Shown piece after piece: positions 10,001 to 20,093 of a stretch of DNA of 64,000 bases. Under the pieces are notes generated by a model. The model did not search any database. It saw only the letters and a program-made list of their open reading frames with translations, and was not told the origin of the DNA. This DNA comes from Asterias rubens (taxonomy: Eukaryota > Echinodermata > Asteroidea > Forcipulatida > Asteriidae), in the NCBI RefSeq assembly GCF_902459465.1, contig NC_047068.1, forward strand, positions 18,561,195 to 18,625,194. Direction: 5' to 3'. The position numbers and the translations under genes are program-made. Position 1 is the first letter of the stretch; each line of letters opens with the position of its first letter.

Positions 10001-12183
10001 TTTTTCAGAAAGATTGTTATTGAAATTATGAATTCTGCGACCCAATTATGTGGCACATGAATATCGTTTATGAAATGATCAGAAATGTTCAATAAACACG
10101 GATACTTATACAGTAAAGGACCTTGATCAAGCTAATAGTAATACAAGCTATATGAGAACCAAGTATTATTATAAAATGTTCACAGAATTTCATTTTATTT
10201 TGTTCAGGTTATTTAGCATGTATCAGTACGTTCATCAAAGAGTTCACAATGCAGCCAGACCACTCAAGATTATGTTTCATGTTGGATCGAGAGAAGCGTT
10301 GTTAGGCTGGGTAAGTCAATTAAAAATATTCATTACTCGATCAAATTGCGTATTGCGTAATTTTGAATTTGATCCCTTTCGAAGCTCTTGGCTTGTCTCC
10401 CTTCTATATCACTGATCTAAATAAAGTCTTAATCCATTTGACACTTTCGGTAAACTGTATTGTCCAAAGGCCCACACTTTGTGTATCACAACTTATATAT
10501 AAATAACAAAATTTAGGCTCAATCGGTCATCAGATTCGAGAGAAAATAACAGGAAAACCCACCCTTGTTTCCGCACGTTTCGCCGTGTCATGACATGTGT
10601 TATAAATCAGTAACTCTCGATATCGAGAATTGATAATTGTTTTAATGTTTTCTCAAAAAGTAAAGCATTTCATGGAATACTATTTCAAGAGAAGTCTTTC
10701 ACCATTACCTTCAGACACCCTGTAAGTTATTTGTAAATCTGCGAACTTTTATTTTTTGTCTGTTCCGAAAGTGTATAATGGCTTTAAGACTCATTTGTTT
10801 GAAATCTCATTTTTGTAACAAACTGCGTTATATGTCCCATCCATAGTCACTTGTTCTTGATCAAGGTTCTTTCTCAACAAGCACAATCCTGTTGACCTTA
10901 GACATTGAGTGCTCTGCTTCTGCTTTAAAGCAAACCAAGGTTGAAATTTACAATGTTCAGTTCAACTAGGTGTCATCGTTTAGTTATTTTCAAATGTGTT
11001 TAGCTAGATTTCATAGGCAAAAAAGTACCTAAGTAACAAAATTATGCTTACCAAGATAAGGCCACCAGCCAAAATATCATGTCACATGCACCCTTTTGTT
11101 TGCATCATGCACAGTTCTGCTTAGCACAGATTGTTCAAGCAAATTTCTTGCTTTAAGCAAGTCTATGAAATTTCCCCTGGTAGGTTACTGTTTTCAATGA
11201 CCAAGGACTATGTTTCTCAAAATGTGTGTCTGTTTTTTTGTTTATGGCAGGTTACGACAGGTTTTGAACTTTATGCAGTCTTTGGTCCCTTAGCAACCAA
11301 ACAAGTAGCCATCTTAGCCGTCAATAAATTACTTAAGTGGATCAAGGTAATTGCTATAGTTTTGTTATACTGACACGGCAACTGTCTGCCCATGTTTTTC
11401 CTTTTGGGATGTAAAGGAAACAGTGAGTGGTGCTCCACTGCACAGTACAGGGATGTGATTTCTTTGTTTTAACAAGAAATCTGTAGTGAAACCTTTGTAC
11501 TCCATGTTAAAACTGATGTCACAGCTTCAGTTCACATATGTACATCAATTTATACCATCAGTGTGAGGACTTTCCTTCATCCTTTGTCCCTCTAACCTAA
11601 TATTCTCAATAGTCTAAGTGCATGACAAACTATGAGGACACAAAAATACAAATTGCTTGCTATCATTATCTATGTGGGGTTTTCCTTTGTCCCTCCCTAA
11701 CAACCTCCATAGACATTATAAGTGCATGTAAAAAAAAGGTGAGGACATAAAAATACAAAGGATACCATTGTGAGGTGAACCTTGTTCCTTTTGTGTTCCT
11801 TTTTCTACAGTCACTTGTCTTCTGATAACAACATGACATGTACATAGAGCAAACACGTACATGTACATATGGATAAACATGTACAATGTGTTCGCCAGTA
11901 AAATATAGCGCTTTGGTCCAGATCTATTTTCTTGCTTTGACGTCACAATATTCTAATATATGCAACTACAGACTCCATGGATGTGTTGCTTCTTCAAAAG
12001 CTTCACAAGCTGTTTTTAAATATTTACTCCCATAAACAAAACATTGAGACTGGTGGGTTTGAAAAACAGTGTTATTTAAGAAAACTTTTATCACTTTTTT
12101 TCATTACGGTTGAGACACTTTCGTATTTCTTTTGACAGAAAGAGGAAGATCGGTTGTTTATCCTCAACCCTCCAGAATATTAA
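1048..12183 (+). CDS. MON1: MON1 vacuolar/endosomal fusion protein homologue, complete
   Basis: Exons: 1048-1127, 3015-3192, 4410-4590, 4940-5018, 5725-5811, 6092-6300, 6622-6761, 7498-7579, 8669-8880, 9418-9596, 10208-10310, 11251-11346, 12139-12183. They total 1671 nt, or 556 aa, with all phases compatible; vertebrate MON1A/B are of similar length. MON1 pairs with CCZ1 as the guanine-nucleotide exchange factor for Rab7 and drives early-to-late endosome conversion. Residues 1-146 are acidic and of low complexity ([14 protein letters not shown]), as in the family. From about 147 come the conserved longin-type blocks: [18 protein letters not shown], then [17 protein letters not shown] and [15 protein letters not shown] segments, and a C-terminus ending LFILNPPEY. 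The start has AAAATGG context. Introns carry many MITEs and SINEs. The donor of the ninth exon (8881) has been copied by a tandem duplication. Confidence 0.93.
1514..2262. repeat. Large foldback element with minisatellite arms (MON1 intron 1)
   Basis: The outer ends are CCACCACTTTTTCATTCG and an inverted GAGTGAAAAAGTGG. Inside, GGTGTCACTATTTACCGG at 1597 is mirrored by CCGGTAAATAGTGACACC near 2227. Each arm (about 1607-1820 and 2025-2216) is a run of 10-11 bp units of the type ACCGGAAAAC, direct in the left arm and reverse-complemented in the right. A second inverted pair, AATACCTGAATAACAGCGCC, flanks the central ~190 bp. The element could fold into a hairpin with arms over 200 bp long. Confidence 0.8.
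3320..3692. repeat. MITE-B copy, TTAA-flanked
   Basis: The ends TTAAAGCCATT...CTTTCGG and CAATGGCTTTAA are mutual inverted repeats. The interior contains the family's central palindrome TCTCGATATCGAGA. Related copies lie at 10429-10786, 15669-16018 and 52468-52826. TTAA at both ends suggests piggyBac-type target use, which is inference. Confidence 0.8.
3845..4224. repeat. MITE-A copy, TTAA-flanked, in MON1 intron 2
   Basis: It starts TTAAAGACATTGGACACTAT and ends AGTGTCCACTGCCTTTAA. It contains the family's internal segments GAGCTCAATT and ACGTCACTTCAGAGGGAGCC. This is the reverse orientation of the copies at 36111 and 43666. No coding potential. Confidence 0.8.
5028..5706. repeat. Nested repeats: SINE-A and E inside a degenerate MITE-A
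   Basis: A worn MITE-A starts at 5029 (TTAAAGGCATTTGACACT) and resumes near 5481. The insertion is bordered by ATAAAAACTTAC and ATAAAAGCTTAC, an imperfect 12-bp target duplication. Inside lies a SINE-A body (about 5090-5225, with CATCGGTGTATGGGTAAAAA). Next to it is a foldback of about 55-60 bp arms (5268-5324 and 5409-5462, containing GAGTTGGGGTGGTTCTG and its complement) with the GGTTTGCGGTAACACCATG motif of family E. Confidence 0.65.
6400..6895 (+). repeat. Two SINE-A fragments flanking a MON1 exon
   Basis: Fragments at about 6400-6495 and 6770-6895 carry the SINE-A body (ACCCGAGTAATATGCCTGTGA; ACTGAGTATACAGTGCTAAC; TCGGTGTATGGGTAAAA). They surround the MON1 coding exon 6622-6761. They are related to the copies at 5090, 17660 and 24590. 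Confidence 0.65.
7130..7330 (-). repeat. SINE-T fragment, tRNA-like head
   Basis: The stretch TGGAATTGAACCTGCGACCC is the reverse complement of a tRNA-like B box, and GGGTTGAATGAAGACAAATT resembles the copies at 28671 and 62941. It is diverged and not a functional tRNA. Confidence 0.55.
7807..8240 (-). repeat. FB-D foldback composite, MON1 intron
   Basis: It shares TATTCATAAATACCTCAGAC, ATTGGTGGAGAGCGCGCCAC, CATTCCCTTATAAGGAGTTG and the CAACACCCCTCCAGC segment (reversed) with copies at 21348, 23631 and 28967. It ends in TTGACCGAAAAGGTATTTATGAAT. A short hairpin CAACTTTTGTTGG follows. Confidence 0.7.
8334..8450 (+). repeat. SINE-K, tRNA-like fragment
   Basis: GGTTGGCTCAGTGGTTTCTG looks like a tRNA A box, and CCTGGTTCGATACACC looks like a B box about 40 bp on. 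A related piece is at 35186-35270 (GGTTCGAATCCCACCT). No cloverleaf can be drawn, so this is a SINE head rather than a tRNA gene. Confidence 0.5.
8874..9271. repeat. MITE-F with 180-bp tandem duplication across a MON1 splice donor
   Basis: A MITE-F starts TAGACCGATCCATTAGGCTC at 8903 and ends GGAGCTTAATGGACCGGTCTA at 9271. The block starting TCTGGAGGTAAAGTAAGCCC at 8874 recurs at 9054, exactly 180 bp on, with only a few differences. The duplicated block includes the last 7 bases of the exon, its GTAAAG donor and most of the MITE, so the intron begins with a second copy of the same exon-donor junction. A single undisrupted MITE-F is at 32912-33100. Confidence 0.85.
10429..10786. repeat. MITE-B copy in MON1 intron
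   Basis: Starts near TTAATCCATTTGACACTTTC and ends ATAATGGCTTTAA, with internal TTTCCGCACGTTTCGCCGTG and the CTCGATATCGAG palindrome. Confidence 0.75.
11020..11180. repeat. Degenerate MITE-C in MON1 intron
   Basis: It contains AAATTATGCTTACCAAGATA, CACCAGCCAAAATATCATG and TTTAAGCAAGTCTATGAAAT in the MITE-C order. The ends are worn. It finishes about 70 bp before the acceptor of the exon at 11251. Confidence 0.55.
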
Positions 12184-12459
12184 CGTTTAAGGTGATGCGT
12201 TCATCTGTAACTGGTACTCTACATGGATTGTGTGAATCAGTCATCAACAGCAACTTACGGAAACCAGTCAACTGCCCAGTGGAAATAAGAAAATGTCCAA
12301 CATTGCACTTTGGAAAAGGCGTGAGAATTACATCAGATTTTATTCATCATCCAAAATGATATCATCGTTTAGATATTGATTTTAATTTTTGTATTTATTG
12401 GTTTTTATTTTATTTTTCGTTAGATTTGAATTTTTGCAAGGTTAATAATAATAGTAATA

Positions 12460-12605
12460 ATCGGATTTTATATAGCGCTTTTCACACCCAAATGGCTTCT
12501 CAAAGCGCTCCAACTTATTACCTCTGTGGTCACTGGGCCCTAATTCATTCCTTAAACCATCTCAGTTCCATAGGGGTACAGCCTATGCAACAAATATACG
12601 CTACT
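12460..12605. repeat. L2/SINE-type tail fragment
   Basis: TATATAGCGCTTTTCACACC followed by CTCAAAGCGCTCC and GGTCACTGGGCCC matches 62535-62600 and resembles the ends at 9935-9990, 32205 and 40725. Such motifs are typical of L2/CR1 3' ends and the SINEs that borrow them. Confidence 0.55.
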
Positions 12606-12632
12606 ACATGTACATGTACATGTACATGTACT
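12606..12632. repeat. ACATGT microsatellite
   Basis: About four and a half tandem copies of the hexamer ACATGT. Confidence 0.9.
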
Positions 12633-12663
12633 TAGCTAAATCAATCACAACGAACCATTTGTT

Positions 12664-13190
12664 AAGGGAATAAAAGGGTAGTGACGAGTTCTTAAACGGC
12701 CGTTTAAAACCGGCAGGGTCGTGGCCGTGTGATAATTAAAGGCCCTCGGCTCGGGCCTTTATCGCATGGCCACAACCCTGCAAGTTTAAGAATGAGTCAC
12801 CTCTTTTATTCCCATTCATAAATGCCTTTTTGTTTAAAAGGTGTTATAAAGTAAACACTTATCCGTTTTCCAACGTCCTTGAGCTCTGTATGGACGGCAT
12901 CAGGTGATGCATTTTTATGACTGAGACAGTTTTCGTATATGCATTCATGCACATAGTTAGGTCTTGGTGCAAGATGTTTTTCATTTTCTTTTCACACACA
13001 GCGCGGCCAACTCGCCAACAGCGCCGCATCACCCGTAACGAGAAACGTCTTGCACCAAGACTAGCGCGTAGTATCCGAAAAACAACCGGTTGTAAACAGC
13101 TCCAGCTGGTCATTATCAATCAATTAAACACCCCCACGTGACACGCTCTCCACCAATAGGAATAGCGAAACAGTCTGAGGTATTTATGAA
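12664..13190. repeat. FB-D-related foldback composite
   Basis: The left part is a near-palindrome: GAGTTCTTAAACGGCC...GTTTAAGAATGAGTCACC, with a GGCCCTCGGCTCGGGCC core. It is followed by CCCATTCATAAATGCC. The right end (CACGTGACACGCTCTCCACC; GAAACAGTCTGAGGTATTTA) matches the other FB-D copies. The middle is different, so this is a separate subfamily. Confidence 0.65.
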
Positions 13191-14359
13191 TTATAGTTAA
13201 GTGTCTTGTTCATAGACACAAATCTCATGACGGGGATTCCCACCCTCACCCTTACAGGATGAAAAAGAGTATGCACTAGCAAAAAAAAAGAGCTTTATAG
13301 GTACAGATCTAATAGTTAACAACTTTCTTGAAGAGGGCGGCACCTTTTTTAAATTTAATATTTGTCGGGAAAATAGTACAATCTTTAGAAAAGTAAATTT
13401 TACTTTAATTTTTTGTCATAATCATCTGAGTTTGGAAAGTATACACCCTTTTCAGTGAGTGGGTGTGTTTACATTAAAATACTTGGGTCATTAAATTTTA
13501 TGGATGAGCAATTAATCTGCCTGAGACAGTCGGCAGCCCAACTGGTTTGTGCATGATCCAATTAAGTCCACTGTTTGGAAAAGGAATTACATGGAGATAA
13601 CAGGTGTTACTTGTCAGATGAAAAAGATGTTTCATTTTAGCCAATTTCATAATGATTACTATGTCTTTGGGTGATTTAAATTGTAATTTCAAATATTGGA
13701 TATAAATATTGTCATTTACAGAAATCTCCAATAGTTGTACAGTGTAAATATTTTTTCCTTAAAATTGTCCAAAATCAATTGAATTTGTTTTGCCAATTTG
13801 TGAAATTTGCACATTTTTCAATTAATGGTTTTGTAGAAATTGTACATACATCTGGTAATGCAAGTGAAATAGTGGTTAAGAACTAATTTATAAACTTGTA
13901 TTTATTCTTTTTATGTATAGGGGAAGTGGTGACCAACCTCGTTGAGTCATTATCGATTATACTCGGACAATAAATCAATAACTCTGAAACATCAAGAGGA
14001 TATATCTTAGTCATTTATTTGTTAACAATGACTCTAGCAAAACACTTATAAGTCATTGAAAGTAACAACAAACACAATGTATCTTTGGCTGGCAAATAAA
14101 AAAAAGAAAAGGAGACATTTGTATTTTTTTAAGAGTACAACTGTGCCTGACAGACACTGGACACGTTTAGTAAATGTCAAAGGCCAGTATTCTCACTTTG
14201 TGTACCCTCAGCATGTGAATAAAAATAGGAAATCGGTGAAAATCTGTGCGATCTATGGTAGTGAGAATAGACTTTTGCAAAGCTAGCGGGTGATACAGCA
14301 CGCTGCTCATGGTAGCGAGGCTGGGAAATAAGCAATGCCAAGGGGTGGATTTTATAAAG

Positions 14360-15050
14360 AGATAAGACTAGTCTTATTTCGAGTTAGGACGAGTTACTCG
14401 TCCACTCGTGTTAACTTAGGACTAGCCATGCGTTTTTAGTATCTCTAGTAGGCTTGACTTCTGCAATAGTCTCCTGGCCGGGCTTCCTCAAAACACACTT
14501 TATCGCCTACAATCTGTCCAAAATGCCGCCGCGAGATTACTGACAGGTACTAAAATATCTTCACACATCTCTCCTATTTTACACAATCTCCACTGGTTAC
14601 CCATACATTCCAGAATTCAATACAAGATCATCCGTCTGACATTCAAGGCTCTCCATGGACTATCCCCTACCTACATGCCGAACATGCTTCAGCCCCGTAG
14701 TGCCAGGCCGGGTCTGAGGTCATCTGGCAGCATGCTCTATGTTCCTCTGACCCGTTTATCCAGCTATGGGGACAGGGCATTTCAGTAACATTTCACCACG
14801 CCTCTGGAACTCTCTGCCTCAACATCTCAAGGACACACATGACATCTCATGATTCCAACACTCTCTCAAAACCCATCTCTTCAGATTAGCCTATGCAGAT
14901 ATTGAGTGAAATTTTCTTCTTGTTCTTTGACCAGCGCCTTTGAATGTTTTACAGATTAAGTGCGCTTTAAAAATGCTGTATTATTATTGTTATTATTATC
15001 TCCTAGGACTTGTCCTAAGTTAGGACTCTGTGAAATTGACCCAAGGTCTT
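14360..15050. repeat. MITE-J split by a LINE fragment
   Basis: MITE-J halves (TAAGACTAGTCTTATTTCGAG on the left; TAGGACTTGTCCTAAGTTAG on the right) flank the LINE fragment. Similar J pieces lie at 27125-27290, 58790-58870 and 60081-60175. The borders GTATCTCTAG and TTATCTCCTAG look like an imperfect target duplication from the LINE insertion. Confidence 0.55.
14450..14999 (+). pseudogene. CR1/L2-type LINE fragment, 3' end of reverse transcriptase ORF
   Basis: Translated in the plus direction, the fragment reads like the thumb/C-terminal part of CR1/L2 ORF2: DYCN-like start, RLQSVQNAAARLLTGT, LHWLPIHSRIQYKI, LTFKALHGLSPTYM, then GDRAF and LWNSLPQHL. Stops are present (for example just after GDRAFQ). 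The end is AAGTGCGCTTTAAAAATGCTG followed by a TTATTA-type tail, as in L2/CR1 3' ends. It is a 5'-truncated, decayed copy and distinct from the intact LINE at 44044-47785. Confidence 0.8.
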
Positions 15051-15668
15051 GGAACCAAGACTAGGGTCCTAGAGGCAAAGAGTGAGGAAAGATACCACTA
15101 TGCCAACTCGGCCAATTTCAATCTGAAAGACCACTTATTATAAAGTTATACCAATTCTGATCCTCCGGAGAAACATGTCCACCCAAAACACTATCAGAAT
15201 TCAGGAAATGGCATTTGAAACCCTAGCTTATTTTGAAAGCCGCAACTGATATTAACCCAATATGAAAATGCACAACACCCATGACAAAATGTCTACTTCA
15301 TAGTTTTCCCTTACAATTATTACAAAATTAAATGAGATTTCCAAATGAGATCATTGTATGGTTCGTTTATTTAAACTCAAAGATGGGAAGAAATAAGGCA
15401 AAATTGCAACACAATTATTAATTGCATTCATGCATACAAATAAAGTGCTTACAAAATTACAAACTGGAAAATATTATAAATTTGCCAATACAAATATCTA
15501 AACACCAATGCTGCTTGTTGAAAGATTTTTAGAAAATAACTTTAAGACTCACGGATTTATGCCTTCTTTTTTGTCAACTGATTTGAAATATACATGCTTT
15601 AAAATATGTTTACCTCAAATGAATTTCTAACAGGCAGAAAGCAAAATACTAATGTTACAACTTGTTGT

Positions 15669-16330
15669 TAACCATTGGACACTTTCGGTAAACAGTATTG
15701 TCCAAGGCCCACACTTCGTGTATCACAACTTGTATAAAGTAACAAACCTGTGAAAATTTAGGCTCGATTAGTCATCGGAGTCGGGAGGAAATAACGGGAA
15801 AACCCACCCTTGTTTCCGCACGTTTCGCCGTGTCATGACATGTGATTAAAATAAATCTGTAATTCTCAATATCGAGAATTGATATTGTTTTAATGTTTTC
15901 TTCAAAAAGTAAAGCATTTCATGGAATGATATTTCAAGAGAAGTCTTTCACCATTACCTTCTGTAAACCCTGTAAGTTATTTGTAAATCTGTTAACTGTT
16001 CCGAAAATGTCCAATGGCAGTGGACACTATTGGTAATTACTCAAAATAATTATAAGCACAAAACCTGACTTAGTAACGAGTAATGGGGAGAGGTTGATAG
16101 TATGAAACATTGTGAGAAACGGCTCCCTCTGAAGTGACGTAGTTTTCCAGAAAGAAGTAATTTTCCACGAATTTGATTTCGAGACCTCTTGTTTAGAATT
16201 TGAGGTCTCGAAATCAAGCATTGAGCTCAAATTTTCACAGGTTTGTTATTTTATGCATATGTGTTGAGATACACCAAGTGAGAAGACTGGTCTTAGACGT
16301 TATTTTACCAAGAGTGTCCAGTGTCTTTAA
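15669..16330. repeat. MITE-B fused directly to MITE-A
   Basis: MITE-B (15669 to about 16018) runs into MITE-A (about 16015-16330) through the shared junction CCAATGGCAGTGGACACT, without the intervening TTAA. The two families have similar ends (GGACACT core), so recombination between ends or insertion at the terminus could explain the fusion. Confidence 0.75.
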
Positions 16331-17659
16331 AAACGGGAAAGAAAAATGAAATCAAACAAAAATACTGCAAATATTTGTATCTTGCAGATCACACTAAACA
16401 AAACTCAGGCCTGGAATTTCAACGTTGAGACGGCAGGACTATCCTCAATTCGTAAAGGGCACTCCTTATCGAACATTTTGCAGGGTATGGGAATATTTTG
16501 AAAGAGCATCAAGGCCTGGGCCAAGACCAGGGCAACAATCATTGGTCTCAATGAAACTCGAGGCCTGAAGAACTATAAAAGTAAATTAGACCAGAACATA
16601 CCCCGTACATTTTCCCTCCAAAATAAACTCATAAAAATACAACACATTACATTTATTTGTAAGCCCATCCAGCCCAACATTTCGTTTGGGTGAAAGTTTA
16701 TTTGCTTTCATGATGAAAATCAACATGATCAAAAAGAAAAGATGGGTAGGTTAATTATAAATTCTATTTATTAGATTCAACATTTACAGAGTGAAAATCC
16801 ATATTTAATCACAGCTACATTTACAATAAAATCTATAAAATATGTATTTAAAAATAAAGGTATGACATGCATGCAAGACACTGCCCAAAAATTACCACCA
16901 TGTTTATCTTGTCTCAAACGTCATGCAATCTCCTGAGAATATTTAAAGATGTCAAAAAAGTTTTGAAAACCTGAAACGCCACATCAACAAAATATTGAGG
17001 TTGCTTCTAAATTCATTACAGACAATGACAGATAACTGCATTTCTTATATTGTACAATAATATATGAAAATATTAATGCCTAGCTAATATTAATATTTAT
17101 TTCAAAGTTTTATTCTGCGAAATGTTTTTACAGATCTGGAATTTCATTTTCTTTTAAATGTAATATTTCCTGACTGCCTGAGAGAAAGGAAACAAAGACC
17201 GTATCCAAATTGGGGATTTGGCTACGGCTATGGACAACCTATACTTCAGTGCATGATGACATAGGAATCAAGCTGTAGCTGTAGTTGCAATGGATGTTAC
17301 CATGGTAATCAAGTCGCAGCCACTAATTCAGATGTAGCTTGTTGCTGGAAAGACAAAATAGTCTGGTACCGTACGAACAAATTGCAACTAGACCTTGCAA
17401 GGATCATTGTGCATACGGGGAACTTAACAATGAAGCACTGTTTATTTGCATGTGTGAGGTTCCAGATCTATATTTCAATTTGAAACTATATTTATTTTGG
17501 TTTTACGCATATATACAACCGATGTTAGTTAGCACTGTTTGCTCAGTACTTTTCTAGAGTTCTGTGAAAAAAAACACTGGCATAATACTCGGATGCAAAT
17601 TTAACAGCTATTGAATTGTTGTGGAACCCGCTGCTAAAATATAGGATTCGAACTGCCTC

Positions 17660-17860
17660 TAGCTACCAGGCAATCTCGGTGGTCTAGTTGGTATGACTAT
17701 GACACTGCTCTAGAATTGAAATCGTCCGAGAAATATGCCTGGTATTTTTGGTACACATAACTCAGGTGTAAGTATTGAGTGTACAGTGCTAACACAAATC
17801 GATGTATGGGTAAAAACCAAAATTTATATTCTTCATCCCAGATGCAAACATAAAATCCCT
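17660..17860 (+). repeat. SINE-A, tRNA-like head
   Basis: GGTGGTCTAGTTGGTATGAC resembles a tRNA A box. It is followed by ATTGAAATCGTCCGAG and the SINE-A body with ACAGTGCTAACACAAATCG and TGTATGGGTAAAAACC. Confidence 0.65.
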
Positions 17861-18519
17861 ATTAGTTTTAACTAGCATCTACCAATATACTTAATAATCT
17901 TTTATGCCATACCATCTGGCAGATTAACTATTTATAGAAATTTACATAATACACAATAATTTCTACTATAAATTCAGTTCTAATATCCAGGGTAATTAAA
18001 AGTTATTTTTTGTTACAAAATGTAACGTGTACAAAATGTTTAAAATATTTAATATTTCTTGCTACTTAATTGCACATTGAAGTGTTTTTTTTCTTTCTAT
18101 GGCCTGGCACATACACACAGTAAGTTTCTGTGCACAGCTGTGCCATCATACACAACCCTAGCAATTGGATGGTTTTAAATGTGCTGGAAAATAATAGCGC
18201 CGTAGAAGGGTTAAATACAAAACCACCTTACTTTAAATTCAATTTGTTGCAAATTTATGATAAGCAATGTCAATTATGTATATTATTTTTTGTGGTAAAA
18301 CCTTGTGTATCTAATTGTTGTGTAAACAATTTTCTTTGAGACCCTTGTTTTGTAATTTATTCTGCTGTCGTGGAGTAGATTTAAGAATTTGGGAGAAGTG
18401 TCCTGCTAAATGTTTATTGTTCTACATTCATGTATTAGTAGATACACATGTGGTGTTACTGCAAACTGATTATACATTGATACCTCAAAACTCCAGTGTC
18501 AATATGAACAATAATCAGG

Positions 18520-18764
18520 GCCCAATTTCATAGAAATGCTTAAAAGCAGAAAACGTTGCTTAAAAAGTTTCTGCTAACCAATATAAGCAGGATACCAGTC
18601 ACAGATTGTACATGACATGGTACTTTGGTTGGTACCCTTATTCTGGTTAGCATAATCTTGTTGGGTTAACTGCTTTTTTTGGGTTGGTAACCTTATTTTG
18701 GTAAGCATAATCTTGTTGGGATGAACTGCTTTATGTGCTTAAGCAGCTCTATGAAATCGGGCCT
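18520..18764. repeat. MITE-C copies
   Basis: Begins GGGCCCAATTTCATAGAAAT and ends AAGCAGCTCTATGAAATCGG. The internal TGGTTAGCATAATCTTGTTG unit is repeated once more at 18680-18725, so the copy is internally duplicated. Confidence 0.7.
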
Positions 18765-19001
18765 TGTGTTTGTTTACACATGTCAACTCCAAGTACATGG
18801 AGTATGTTATCATTTCATCCAGGCCTGTATGCTTCATTTTTGAAGGGGCACCAAGGCATTTTCTCCTTGGTAAATGGCACCCTATGAGGAAATTGTAAAT
18901 TATACTGTAGCATTTGAAGGACAGCCTCTGCTGCCCCGGTGAAGTATCGGGCCTGAACATGTATAAGAGTTGGCAGATCAAATCAAATCAAAAGCATCAA
19001 A

Positions 19002-20093
19002 CTACGATTCCCTATCGCCTTGCGATGTGGATGCTCTGGTATTAGTCTGATTTATGTGTATCTTGCTTGAGCTTCCAGCAACTGCCGAAGATGTCACCGG
19101 TAAACTGGTCACCATCTTGACTTTCACATTGGTTTTATCGGCAAATTTCAACAGGGCCTGGTACTTGCCACGGATGTCCTCAAACTTCTGCCTGTGTTTC
19201 TTGTTCTGGTGGTTGAGCCGGCGGACTTCGTCGTGGAGCCTGGCCTGTTCCTCTTCCAATGTCTCCTTCTGGGAGACACGCTTCTCACGGCAGTTGGCGG
19301 CATAGCCTCGGTTCTTGAGAGTACGCCGTCTTTGTTTCAGCATGATGACTTGCTCCTTGCTGAGGCCGCGGAGACGACGGTTGAGTTCTCGTACGGAGAA
19401 GGTAACTAAGTCATGATCACTTATCACGGTGTCTTGAGAGACGGGTTCTTGCTTTACCTTTGTAACACAAACAAAGACAAAATCATTCAATTACTCACAT
19501 ATCACACTTAGTTCTTCAACAAATTTTGTTAACCCTCCTACTATCTACCATTCAATATAATCCCCTGTTGTTTTAAAATGATCAACAAACTATATCAGCA
19601 AGCAATATGTTGAATACGTCACTGTACATAGTCAACCCTCCTACTGTGTGACCATGTATGTACCAGTACACTGTATTTATGCCATCCTACAATGATATAT
19701 CGTGTGCACAGTTGGGCCACCATACACAACAAAGTTAAAGCAGCTGAATTAACATCAAGAATATTAACTTGATCAAAGGTAAAAAAGATATTTAAAATAG
19801 TTAACACATTTATTTGAAGATGTAGAGTTTATTTTGCTCCAATTCAAGGCAAAGGCAAATACCTACAGACATTGTCTTGATAAGGTTTATCACGATTCAG
19901 AAACGCAATGCATTGTGGGAAGGAATATGGGGCGGTTTCTATGCAGTTTCTACGACTCGCGCACGCAACGCCTAGATACCTTTGTGTGGGTTCAACAGCG
20001 CCCTCTTTTGATATTTTGCTATTCGCGATAAACCTTATGGGATGAGAACGGTGAATTTACCTTGACATTGGTGGGTCCAGCTTTTCGCACCAT
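19002..20093 (-). CDS. sMaf: Small Maf bZIP transcription factor, complete
   Basis: Coding exons on the minus strand are 20061-20093 (11 residues) and 19002-19457, joined in phase 0, giving 162 aa. Small Mafs are about 150-165 aa and lack a transactivation domain. They bind Maf recognition elements as homodimers or with CNC proteins such as Nrf2. Visible parts: VKQEP at 12-16, matching the family's N-terminal SUMO acceptor motif; the extended homology region [17 protein letters not shown] (about 32-48); basic region [20 protein letters not shown] (52-71); and a leucine zipper beginning [18 protein letters not shown]66 and E69 differ from the usual Ser and Ile/Val of vertebrate small Mafs. Starting in the longer open frame at 19490 would skip the first exon and read through an acceptor, so the ATG at 20093 is preferred. 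It lies head-to-head with PLA2G6. Confidence 0.92.
19879..20039. repeat. MITE adjacent to small Maf exon 1 donor
   Basis: ATAAGGTTTATCACGATT at the left and TTCGCGATAAACCTTAT at the right are inverted repeats around 120 bp of GC-richer DNA. The element ends only about 21 bp from the first coding exon (20061) inside the single intron. Confidence 0.7.

Larger units (their letters stand above)
12184..14360. other. MON1 3' flank
   Basis: No coding region is seen. It holds an L2/SINE-type tail at about 12460-12605, a microsatellite at 12606-12632, an FB-D relative at 12664-13190, AT-rich unique sequence to about 14040, and a MITE-A fragment at about 14150-14220. A possible polyadenylation hexamer AATAAA occurs near 13970, but I cannot tie it to MON1. 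Confidence 0.5.
16331..19001. other. Intergenic: MON1 to small Maf 3' side
   Basis: No coding exon seen. AT-rich unique sequence fills most of it. Repeats include a SINE-A at about 17660-17860, an E fragment at about 18360-18490 (GGTGTTACTGCAAACTGATT) and MITE-C copies at 18520-18764. The right part is probably 3' UTR of the minus-strand small Maf gene, with no boundary visible. Confidence 0.5.

Noticed and set aside
19458..19490. Small Maf translation starting at an ATG within the open frame upstream of exon 2
   Set aside because: This stretch holds the polypyrimidine tract and acceptor (TTACAAAG), while the ATG exon at 20061-20093 joins in frame with a good GTAAAT donor.
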